This document shows positions 37,534 to 45,050 of a DNA stretch of 64,000 nucleotides, one piece after another (the stretch's first letter is position 1; each line of letters begins with the position of its first letter). The position numbers and the translations under genes were made by a program. The notes beneath the pieces were generated by a model. It saw only the letters and a program-made list of their open reading frames with translations. It was not told where the DNA came from and made no database searches. This stretch comes from Halomonas sp. GT (GTDB taxonomy: Bacteria; Pseudomonadota; Gammaproteobacteria; Pseudomonadales; Halomonadaceae): the NCBI RefSeq assembly GCF_002082565.1, contig NZ_CP020562.1, forward strand, positions 124,001 to 188,000. The letters are read 5' to 3'.

Positions 37534-38885
37534 CCGAGCCCCTCCCCAACACTGTTGGTGGGCATAAGGTCATGAGCCGGGAGTGCCGTGGGCGTTGTTG
37601 GCGGCGCAGCGGCTTCATCACAACCTAATGCTTGGGCAACCCTCAGCGCGCTCCATACCCCATCTTCGTGAAAGCCATTGCGCCAGTAAGCGCCGCAGAA
37701 GTGAGTCCGCCGAGCAACCGAGGATATTTCGTCATGGCGCATTTGCGCTGCCTGTCCTGCCAGTGTGAATTGAGGGTGGGCATAGGTATAACGTCCTAGC
37801 ACTTTCGCAGGGTCAATGCTGTTTGAGTCGTTAAGCGTGACGCAAAAAGTAGTCTCGGCCTCTTTTAATCGCTGCAGAATATTCATGTTATAGGTAACAG
37901 AGACCCGCTCGTCTGCTCCTCGGCCATCTAAGCGGTAGTTCCAGCTAGCCCAGGCGCGCCGCCGCCGGGGTAGCAGCGATGTGTCGGTATGTAGCACTAC
38001 CTCGTTATCTTGATAAGGCATGGCGGCAAGAATGTCTTGTTCAGCGGGTGTCGAGTCACCGAGCATCGCTAACGCCTGATCTGCGTGGCAAGCCAGCACC
38101 ACATGATCAAATCGCTGTGTGCCTTGTGCGGTGGTGATCATTACGCCGGTGGCGTTTCGCTCAACGCGCGTTACAGGCGTATTCAGATGAATGCGTGCTG
38201 CGTAAGGCGCGGTTATATTGGGAATGTAGCGTTTCGAGCCGCCAACTAAGGTATGCCATTGAGGGCGGTGGTTAACCGACAGCAAGCCATGATTGCGAAA
38301 AAAACGCACGAAGAACGTCAGTGGAAACGCGCGTAGATCGCCAATACTCGCAGACCAAATAGCGGCCCCCATGGGCAGCAGATAACGTCGCTGAAAAGCT
38401 TCACCGTAGCCATGCTGGTCAAGGTATTGGCCTAGCGTTGTATTGCTGGGAAGGCGCTTGGACGCTAAGTCATCCGTTGCTTGTTTATTAAATCGCAAAA
38501 TGTCGCGCAAAAGACGGTAAAAAGAGGGGCTAAACAAGTTACGTCGCTGGGCAAAAAGTGAACCTAGCGTATGGCCGTTATATTCAAAATCAATATCAGT
38601 TTCATGCACTGAAAAACTCATTTCGGTGGCTTGGCTAGGCACGTCGAGTGTTTCTAATAAGCGTTGAAAATGGGGATAGGTCCAGTCATTGAAAACAATA
38701 AAGCCGGTGTCGATGGCATAGGACTTACCTCCGACGTCCACGTCCATCGTGGCCGTGTGCCCGCCAAGACGGTCGTCTGCTTCAAACAGAGTGACTTCAT
38801 GTTGGGAGGATAGGTACCAACCTGCCGCCATGCCGCTAATGCCGCTGCCGATAATTGCGATACGCTGTGAAGCTATGCCACTCAT
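37530..38885 (-). CDS. FAD/NAD(P)-binding oxidoreductase (amine-oxidase fold)
   Basis: 451 aa with Rossmann motif IGSGISGMAAGWYLS, LFEADDRLGGHTATM and the C-terminal FAD-contact CGAYWRNGFHEDGVWSALRVAQ. Fits the flavoprotein family adjacent to CFA/DUF1365, a desaturase-like activity on lipids being a reasonable guess. I start at MSGIASQ (ATG 38885), which overlaps the SDR stop by ATGA; the frame is open 25 codons upstream into the SDR gene. Confidence 0.9.
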   Translation of the reverse strand: MSGIASQRIAIIGSGISGMAAGWYLSSQHEVTLFEADDRLGGHTATMDVDVGGKSYAIDTGFIVFNDWTYPHFQRLLETLDVPSQATEMSFSVHETDIDFEYNGHTLGSLFAQRRNLFSPSFYRLLRDILRFNKQATDDLASKRLPSNTTLGQYLDQHGYGEAFQRRYLLPMGAAIWSASIGDLRAFPLTFFVRFFRNHGLLSVNHRPQWHTLVGGSKRYIPNITAPYAARIHLNTPVTRVERNATGVMITTAQGTQRFDHVVLACHADQALAMLGDSTPAEQDILAAMPYQDNEVVLHTDTSLLPRRRRAWASWNYRLDGRGADERVSVTYNMNILQRLKEAETTFCVTLNDSNSIDPAKVLGRYTYAHPQFTLAGQAAQMRHDEISSVARRTHFCGAYWRNGFHEDGVWSALRVAQALGCDEAAAPPTTPTALPAHDLMPTNSVGEGLG

Positions 38886-39667
38886 TGTTGCTCCTCTTGA
38901 CGTCTTGTCATGCGTAGGCCGATATGACGACGCAGCGCAGGCGGTAAAATTCCTAAACATTTCACGAGGTAGGTGAAGCGGCGCGGAAAGTGAATATCCA
39001 ACTTTCCTTTGACAAGACCGGCAATGATGGCATCGGCCGCTTGTTCCGCGGTGACTTGCATGGGCATCGGAAAATCGTTGCGATCGGTCAAGGGGGTTTT
39101 AACAAAACCTGGGTGGATTACGCTGACATCAATGCCTTCTTGATCAAGGTCGAGACGTAATGACTCAAAAAAGTAACTGATAGCCGCTTTTGAAGCGCCG
39201 TAGGCTTCGGCTCTGGGTAGCGGTAAATAGGCAGAAGCACTAGAGGTGGCGGCCAGGCGCGCAGCGTTGCCCTCTTTGCGGGCAGCTCTCAATAACGGCA
39301 GAGCTGCTTCCACGCCATACAGGGTGCCAAACAGGTTCGGGGTGAAAACCCGTTCAATAAGTGCCATATCAAAATGCTGGGCATCTAGATATTCGCAGGT
39401 ACCTGCATTGAATAAGGCAATATCCAGTGCGCCCAACCATGTACTGATTTGCTCACCCGCTGCAATCACTGCCTGGTGGTCGCTGATATCAAGAGAGAGT
39501 GAATAAGCATTGGAATGACCGGCACATAAATCATCGAGCGCCTCTTGGTTACGGGCACTAAGCACAACATGATGACCTTGGGCGATAAGCTTTTTGGCAA
39601 GCGCTTCGCCAATGCCTGACGTAGCACCTGTGAGCCAAATGCGTTGGGGCGTTTTCCATGTGCTCAT
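38882..39667 (-). CDS. Short-chain dehydrogenase/reductase
   Basis: About 261 aa; TGATSGIGEALAKKL nucleotide-binding motif, catalytic YGASK preceded by the Ser in ATSSASAYLPL. Substrate unknown. Start is one of two adjacent ATGs (39670 or 39667) behind CAGGAGAG; the second has better spacing. First gene of the overlapping set SDR > FAD enzyme > DUF1365 > CFA-like > DUF2878. A TACAACCT motif lies about 30 bp upstream. Confidence 0.9.
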   Translation of the reverse strand: MSTWKTPQRIWLTGATSGIGEALAKKLIAQGHHVVLSARNQEALDDLCAGHSNAYSLSLDISDHQAVIAAGEQISTWLGALDIALFNAGTCEYLDAQHFDMALIERVFTPNLFGTLYGVEAALPLLRAARKEGNAARLAATSSASAYLPLPRAEAYGASKAAISYFFESLRLDLDQEGIDVSVIHPGFVKTPLTDRNDFPMPMQVTAEQAADAIIAGLVKGKLDIHFPRRFTYLVKCLGILPPALRRHIGLRMTRRQEEQQ

Positions 39668-39727
39668 CATGCTCTCCTGTAATGGCCTGTTAGCATACAA
39701 CCTGCATGCAAATAAACGGGTCAGATA

Positions 39728-40159
39728 TCAGTTAATGCGACGTTTTAACCAGCGTATGACACGTCCCATTATTGGTAAGTGTTCGTATAACATGGCGCCT
39801 GCATCGAAATAGTCGCGGTGCTTTGAAACCCGGCCATCCTCTGCAAACGTTAGCGCACTGCACCCCGCGACACAGATTGGTTTTCCCTGGGCTAATCGGG
39901 GATGAATAAACTCCATTGTCCACGTTACAAATGCTTGATTAGCCACTTGTTGTTGCGTGTGATAAGTGAATTGGCAACGTTCAACATTTTCGTACATGGT
40001 GGCGAAATAGCGCTCTAGCGCCGACCGTCCTTCAATGTGATGTAGCGGATCGTTGAAGACAACTTCCTCAGTATATACCTCGTATAGTTTTTCTGTACAG
40101 GTATTGTCCAGTTTATTAAAAAAGGCGCAGAAGTTCGCCAAAGCTTGATCGTTAGGCAT
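39728..40159 (-). CDS. NTF2/SnoaL-like protein
   Basis: 143-aa single-domain protein with the cone-fold pattern LYEVYTEEVVFNDPLHHIEGRSALERYFATMY ... FVTWTMEFIH ... GRVSKHRDYFD, as in the nuclear-transport-factor-2-like superfamily that travels with SDR/FAD/CFA lipid genes. ATG at 40159 with CAGGA upstream; a GTG is one codon earlier. Lies between photolyase and SDR. Confidence 0.85.
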   Translation of the reverse strand: MPNDQALANFCAFFNKLDNTCTEKLYEVYTEEVVFNDPLHHIEGRSALERYFATMYENVERCQFTYHTQQQVANQAFVTWTMEFIHPRLAQGKPICVAGCSALTFAEDGRVSKHRDYFDAGAMLYEHLPIMGRVIRWLKRRIN

Positions 40160-40225
40160 CACGCAGTCCTGTCGTGGTTAAGAAAAATAAGCAAGCGATG
40201 AAGCGATGAGCCGTCAGCGGGTCGA

Positions 40226-40288
40226 TTTGCATCGCCTTAACTTTGCATCGCCTTAACTTTGCATCGCCTTAACATAGGCGATGCAAAA
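40226..40288. repeat. Three exact 16-bp tandem repeats plus inverted copy (hairpin after phrB)
   Basis: TTTGCATCGCCTTAAC occurs three times head to tail at 40226, 40242 and 40258, all identical. An inverted copy GGCGATGCAAAA (40277-40288) follows, so the nearest unit forms a 12-bp stem (40258-40269 with 40276-40287) with loop TAACAT. Read on the - strand this hairpin lies just after phrB and carries two spare copies of its 3' arm. Likely terminator or attenuating structure without a proper U-tract. Confidence 0.85.
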
Positions 40289-40298
40289 GAGGGGGCTG

Positions 40299-41711
40299 TT
40301 ATTTAGAAAGCGCTTTAAAAGCATCCAGGGCGCGCTGGCGCGCTGCTTTGTGGTCAACAATAGGGGCAGGGTAATCCGTTGGGTTTAGCATGTCCTGGGG
40401 GGGCGCATGACGAGCTTTTTTAGGCAGCGGTTTTAGCTCGGGCAGCCAATGGGCAATGAATTCACCCTCTGGATCAAAACGCGTCGACTGGGTAGTGGGG
40501 TTAAAAATACGAAAATAGGGCGCTGCGTCCGTCCCCGTTGAAGCCGCCCACTGCCAGCCGCCGTTATTGGCGCAAAACTCACCGTCGATTAAGTGGCGCA
40601 TAAAAAATGCCTCACCACGCCGCCAGTCAATCAGTAGGTGCTTACTTAAAAACATCGCGGTGATCATGCGTAAGCGGTTGTGCATCCAGCCTGTGGCCAC
40701 TAGTTGGCGCATGGCCGCATCAACAATCGGATAGCCGGTACGGCCCTCACACCACGCTTGAAACCCTTTGTCGTCGTCGCGCCAGCGGAGCTGCTTGGTG
40801 TGCTCTTGAAAAGGTTGGTGACGGCAAACCTGAGGAAAGCCTACCGCGACGTGTTGATAAAATTCACGCCAAATAAGCTCATTCACCCAGGTGGTCAGCC
40901 CTGAATCACCATCGGCCAGATGACCACCATTTTCGCTCATCACGGCTTGAAGGCATTGGCGATAGGAGATCATGCCTAGCGCCAGGTAGGGCGAAAGTTC
41001 GCTGGTACCGCGTACGTTCGGGAAGTCCCGTTGCTGCTTATAGTGCCGTCCACGAAAGCGCAAAAAACGTTCGAGATTGTCACTAGCCGCGTCTTCTCCA
41101 GCAGGCCATAGGCGCTTATCAACTGGGTCATTATCAAGCGATGGAAGCGCGGGCAGTGGGTCGCTATCGATCGCTAGCGGAGATTGCACGCCTGGGGTGT
41201 CACGTAAGGCAAGTTGCTGTGCAGTCACTTGCTTGTGCCAAGCTTTCGAAAACGGTGTAAATACGCCGTAATAATCACCTTTTCCGGTCAACAAGCTGCC
41301 AGGGGCGAAGGCTACTGCGTCATGGTGACCCTGAGCGGTAATCTTTTCTTGTTTAAAAGCATCAAGCACCGACTGATCGCGATGTTGCTCGTTCAGCGCA
41401 TATTCATAGTTAAAGTGGAGCTGAGTAATCTGGTGCTCGCGGGCGATATCAATCAACACCTGAGCCGCTTCATCATAGTGATCAATATCGCGATGCAAAA
41501 GTGGAATATTAAGCCCGTTTAGCGACGTTTTGATAGCCGCAACACCTCGCGCCCAGAAATCGAGTTTAGTCGCCCCATGGCCATGCGCTTGCCATTGAGC
41601 CACGCTGCGTAAGAAAACGGCCACCACGGGGCCCTTGGCAGCCGCAGCGGCAAGTGCGGAGTTATCGTGAATGCGTAAGTCGCTACGCAGCCAAACGAGC
41701 TGCAGATTCAT
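40299..41711 (-). CDS. phrB: Deoxyribodipyrimidine photolyase
   Basis: Light-driven repair of UV pyrimidine dimers; 470 aa. N-terminal alpha/beta antenna domain (LVWLRSDLRIHDNSAL) and C-terminal FAD domain with the classic WRREFYQH-like WREFYQHV, TGYPIVDAAMRQL, MHNRLRMITAMFLSKHLLIDWR, and NNGGWQWAASTGTDAAPYFRIFNP. Class I photolyase. 44 bp downstream of the MerR-type gene and so probably cotranscribed with its regulator. Confidence 0.96.
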   Translation of the reverse strand: MNLQLVWLRSDLRIHDNSALAAAAAKGPVVAVFLRSVAQWQAHGHGATKLDFWARGVAAIKTSLNGLNIPLLHRDIDHYDEAAQVLIDIAREHQITQLHFNYEYALNEQHRDQSVLDAFKQEKITAQGHHDAVAFAPGSLLTGKGDYYGVFTPFSKAWHKQVTAQQLALRDTPGVQSPLAIDSDPLPALPSLDNDPVDKRLWPAGEDAASDNLERFLRFRGRHYKQQRDFPNVRGTSELSPYLALGMISYRQCLQAVMSENGGHLADGDSGLTTWVNELIWREFYQHVAVGFPQVCRHQPFQEHTKQLRWRDDDKGFQAWCEGRTGYPIVDAAMRQLVATGWMHNRLRMITAMFLSKHLLIDWRRGEAFFMRHLIDGEFCANNGGWQWAASTGTDAAPYFRIFNPTTQSTRFDPEGEFIAHWLPELKPLPKKARHAPPQDMLNPTDYPAPIVDHKAARQRALDAFKALSK

Positions 41712-41755
41712 GCGATATCCTTACCAGCGGTAACGTTAAATAGCACACGGATATT

Positions 41756-42685
41756 TCAGAGAATTCCCGATTCGCGCAACAAGGGGCGAAGTCGTGAAAT
41801 GGCTTGCGGCAGGTCGTCGCCTAACATCTGTACCGGACCGTCACGCAGTTCATTTTCTCTTAATCGTGCCACTTCCCCACAGACCCCAATAGGAACATTC
41901 AACGCTTCTGCTGCCTCGGGAAGTGCACGACTAATATAGTCATCGCTTTCTCGTTGGCCGCTAGAAAGCAGTACCATCGATGAGTGCAATCGGGAGACAG
42001 CTTGTGGAAGATCCTCCAGTGCCAGCGACCGATCAAACAGTTGCACGCGGTAACCTTGTTCGCTGGCCATTAGCGCACACATTAAAACCCATAGTGGGCC
42101 TGGGTCGTCAGGCATCGCGCTTAACAGGATGAGCGGCCCGCGTGTTGCCTGATTAGCATAGTGCAGGCGAATGCCGACCTGGCTACGAAGAAAGGCTTCA
42201 AAGGTGCGTCGCACAAGATCATCGGGCTGTTTGGCCCATTTGGCTTCTAGCGTAAGAATAACGGGCTGCCAAAGCTCATTAATTGCAACGCTTAAGGGAT
42301 ATAGCGCCAAGCTCTGGTGGTAAAGCGCTTCCAGCTTGGGAAGGTCAACGGCTTCTATGGTGGTCTGCAGTAACTGCCGCTGACTTGCCCAGTCGCCAGC
42401 ATCCGGCGATGGTGTTTCTACCGTTTCGGGTTGATCAAGTAAATCAGCCACTTGGCTAACCGGAACGCCGCGGTTCAACCATTGCAGAATGCGCTCAATG
42501 CGAGTGATATCGTCTTGCGCGTATAGACGATGACCTTTTGGGGTGCGCTGTGGACGAATTAAACCATAGCGACGCTCCCAGGCACGAAGAGTGACCGAGT
42601 TCACACCCGTTAAACGGGAAACTTCCCTAATCGGATAAAGCGGGGTATCGGGTGGGTGGGTCGCCTTGATGCTCATGGGCGCCAT
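41756..42685 (-). CDS. MerR-family regulator, LitR/CarH-like without clear B12-binding motif
   Basis: 309 aa: MerR helix-turn-helix (YPIREVSRLTGVNSVTLRAWERRYGLIRPQRTPKGHRLY), a helical middle region and a Rossmann-like C-terminal half typical of LitR/CarH light regulators. The cobalamin-ligand DxHxxG is absent (MPDDPGPLW at the expected place), as in the Pseudomonas class II LitR type that relies on another photoreceptor. Start could be ATG 42685 or 42676. It heads the photolyase gene and likely controls the surrounding cluster. Confidence 0.88.
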   Translation of the reverse strand: MAPMSIKATHPPDTPLYPIREVSRLTGVNSVTLRAWERRYGLIRPQRTPKGHRLYAQDDITRIERILQWLNRGVPVSQVADLLDQPETVETPSPDAGDWASQRQLLQTTIEAVDLPKLEALYHQSLALYPLSVAINELWQPVILTLEAKWAKQPDDLVRRTFEAFLRSQVGIRLHYANQATRGPLILLSAMPDDPGPLWVLMCALMASEQGYRVQLFDRSLALEDLPQAVSRLHSSMVLLSSGQRESDDYISRALPEAAEALNVPIGVCGEVARLRENELRDGPVQMLGDDLPQAISRLRPLLRESGIL

Positions 42686-42826
42686 TGCCTCTTGGTTGCC
42701 TGCAAATAAGGGTGCAGGGATCTGTCAATAATTGTTGCGGCAGTGTTTCAGTACCTGATCGGCACATTGCCACATAATCGGGTCGTCATTAATCGTCTAG
42801 ATAGCTGTGCGCTATTATAGCCACCT

Positions 42827-42855
42827 TTGTACAACTTGTGGCTTCTGGGTACAAC
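42827..42855. promoter_or_regulatory. Candidate MerR/LitR operator: GTACAAC direct repeat
   Basis: GTACAAC at 42829 and again at 42849, 20 bp (two helical turns) apart, in the gap upstream of the MerR gene. The first is part of palindromic TTGTACAA (42827-42834). Related GTACAA appears at 44025 in the divergent promoter of the second FAD gene, and TACAACCT at 39696. Confidence 0.45.
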
Positions 42856-42896
42856 CTTTCACGCAGATGCAGAAAAGCTAAGCTTTCTTTCTTATT

Positions 42897-43961
42897 TTAG
42901 ACCGACTGGCCTAATAGAGCCCTACCTAGTTCATCACCTGATAACCAAGCATCTTCGACACGACTACCTTTGAAGCTATCACCACAAAGGGCTAGGCCAT
43001 TCGTGCTGTATAAGTACGACTGATATCCAGCCTGTGCTGGCTGAGCATAGCGCCAGCGGTGCGCACCGAGTTCAATAATGTTCGGTAGCTTTGTATTATC
43101 GGGTAGCAGCGATATAAATGCTTCTAGCAACTGTTGGGCGGTACTTTCGCTGTCGCTCTCAATATGTGCATCACTCCAATCCAGTTGAGCAAGCAAGCTA
43201 ATACTTTCCGGCTGATGTTCACGCCCAGGCTTGGTGTGATTGCGTGATGCTAGGCGAAGCACAGGATGTTGTGCATGAACGGTGTGCCAAGTTGCTACTA
43301 CCTTCGCCATGGGGGGTAGTGGCTCCTCGAAAATAACCCAACCTGCCCAGCATCCACGCTGGGGCTTTTCTTCACAGGCGGCCGCCAGTGTCGGTTCCCA
43401 CTCTGCTAGTAATGCCTTGGCCTGGGGTGGTGGCGCGCTGATAACCACCACGTCAAAAGGTCCATGTATTGATCCGTGGGAATCGTGGAGTTGCCAGCCA
43501 GCCGCCACCTTATCAAGCGCAGCAATATGGGTTTCAAGCGTAATAGTGGCATTAGGTAATGCGTTGAGCGTATTGGCAAGATGGCGGGTGACTGCACTCA
43601 TACGTGGTGCACCGGTATAACGTAACTGGTCGTCATTATGTATTTGCCAGCCGGATGCGCTAGCCTGATAAAGAGAGGTGGGCCACCTAGCAACACAACC
43701 AGCGACTTGCCACTCGGCTACTTTATTGGCGAATCGTTCATTGCGCACACTAAACGCTTGAGCACCTAGATCCAGTGTCGCTGAGAGACGTCGTTTACTT
43801 GACATACGTCCGCCGGGGCCACGCGCTTTATCAAATAACGCCACCCTAATTCCCTGAGCGGCAAGTTGCTGCCCGCAAGCAAGGCCAGACAAACCTGCAC
43901 CGATAATTGCCACTGAGTGGACGTCGGAAAGTGGTAATGACTCACGCAATGGTTCAAGCAT
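42897..43961 (-). CDS. FAD-dependent amine oxidase/renalase-like oxidoreductase
   Basis: 354 aa. N-terminal dinucleotide-binding motif AIIGAGLSGLACGQQLA, FDKARGPGGRMSSKR (renalase-like family signature), and near the C-terminus LALCGDSFKGSRVEDAWLSGDELG. Substrate unknown. It lies upstream of the MerR gene on the same strand and is divergent from the TIGR01777 gene, fitting the light/photooxidation cluster. Confidence 0.87.
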   Translation of the reverse strand: MLEPLRESLPLSDVHSVAIIGAGLSGLACGQQLAAQGIRVALFDKARGPGGRMSSKRRLSATLDLGAQAFSVRNERFANKVAEWQVAGCVARWPTSLYQASASGWQIHNDDQLRYTGAPRMSAVTRHLANTLNALPNATITLETHIAALDKVAAGWQLHDSHGSIHGPFDVVVISAPPPQAKALLAEWEPTLAAACEEKPQRGCWAGWVIFEEPLPPMAKVVATWHTVHAQHPVLRLASRNHTKPGREHQPESISLLAQLDWSDAHIESDSESTAQQLLEAFISLLPDNTKLPNIIELGAHRWRYAQPAQAGYQSYLYSTNGLALCGDSFKGSRVEDAWLSGDELGRALLGQSV

Positions 43962-44009
43962 AGGAACTCGCGACGGCTAATTAAATGTGTAATGATCAGT
44001 GTGTAGTAT

Positions 44010-44031
44010 TTGTGTATAGATATCGTACAAT
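44010..44031. promoter_or_regulatory. Candidate operator/promoter in the divergent FAD/epimerase gap
   Basis: TTGTGTATAGATATCGTACAAT: imperfect palindrome with outer TTGT/ACAA and a -10-like TACAAT (44026-44031) reading rightward. No good -35 precedes it, as is usual for MerR-activated promoters. Confidence 0.35.
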
Positions 44032-44137
44032 AAAATTCCATGCAACGATCATTTAAATTACTGCTATTCCCAGCTTTACAGTTCAGCGTCGATGCGGGCA
44101 TACGCTACCCACCTTAACAAGCCATAGGAGTGACACC

Positions 44138-45040
44138 ATGCGGGTATTAATAACCGGAGGTAGCGGCTTTGTTGGTCAGCGGCTCTGCCAACAACTTCTC
44201 ACCCAAGGGCATGATGTGCAGGTGGTTTCCCGGGCCCCGCATCAGGTGCGTGGCAGGTTGCCGAAAGCCTGCGATATTCGTGATAGTGCCCAGGCATTTA
44301 TGGATACCCCACCGGAAGTGTTGATAAACCTTGCTGGTGAGTCAATTGCGGCAAAGCGCTGGAGTGACAGCCAAAAAGAGACACTGATTCGCTCTCGTAT
44401 CGCCAGTACGCAGCAACTGATTACGCTTTGCGAGCAGCTCGAAGCTAATGGGCAAGCGTTACCAAGCGTAATGATTAGCGGCTCTGCGATGGGGTATTAC
44501 GGTGATCAAGGCGATAAGGTGGTGGATGAAACAACGCCACCAAACGATGAGTTTGCTCATCAGCTTTGTGCGCAATGGGAAGCAGCGGCAAAACCGATCG
44601 AGGCAATGGGCGTTCGCTTAGCGATCGTGCGTATTGGTTTAGTGCTTGAGACAGGGGGCGGTACGCTGCAGAAGATGCTGCCACCCTTTAAGCTTGGACT
44701 TGGGGGGCGTTTTGGAAGTGGCGAACAGTTTATGCCCTGGATTCATCGAGATGATCTTGTGGCAGCGATTATGTTTTTGATGAACGAATCAACGCTTTCA
44801 GGCGCGTTTAATGGCAGTGCGCCGCATCCGGTAACGAATGCTGAGTTCACGAAAACGTTGGCTAAGCAGCTTCACCGACCAGCGATTTTCCCCGTGCCCG
44901 CTTTTGTACTAAAAGCGGGCTTCGGGGAGATGTCACAGCTGTTGCTGACTGGGGCCGATATGCGCCCTGCACGCCTGATCGAGGCTGGGTTTACCTTTCA
45001 GTACCCGACGCTTGATAAGGCGCTAGAGGCGATTCTTTAG
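44138..45040 (+). CDS. TIGR01777 family NAD-dependent epimerase (YfcH-like)
   Basis: 300 aa. MRVLITGGSGFVGQRLCQQL nucleotide motif, INLAGESIAAKRWSDSQKE, SGSAMGYYGDQGD, FRLGLGGRFGSGEQFMPWIHRDD-type block, and the C-terminal DUF1731 region (RPARLIEAGFTFQYPTLDKAL). Substrate not known. Members are frequent in photolyase/SDR clusters. Predicted start ATG after CCATAGGAGTGACACC. Confidence 0.92.
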   Translation: MRVLITGGSGFVGQRLCQQLLTQGHDVQVVSRAPHQVRGRLPKACDIRDSAQAFMDTPPEVLINLAGESIAAKRWSDSQKETLIRSRIASTQQLITLCEQLEANGQALPSVMISGSAMGYYGDQGDKVVDETTPPNDEFAHQLCAQWEAAAKPIEAMGVRLAIVRIGLVLETGGGTLQKMLPPFKLGLGGRFGSGEQFMPWIHRDDLVAAIMFLMNESTLSGAFNGSAPHPVTNAEFTKTLAKQLHRPAIFPVPAFVLKAGFGEMSQLLLTGADMRPARLIEAGFTFQYPTLDKALEAIL

Positions 45041-45050
45041 TCTTTCTGCA

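Noticed and set aside
44040..44117. 25-aa ORF upstream of the TIGR01777 gene
   Set aside because: ATG without any ribosome site and no coupling to the next gene; likely chance.
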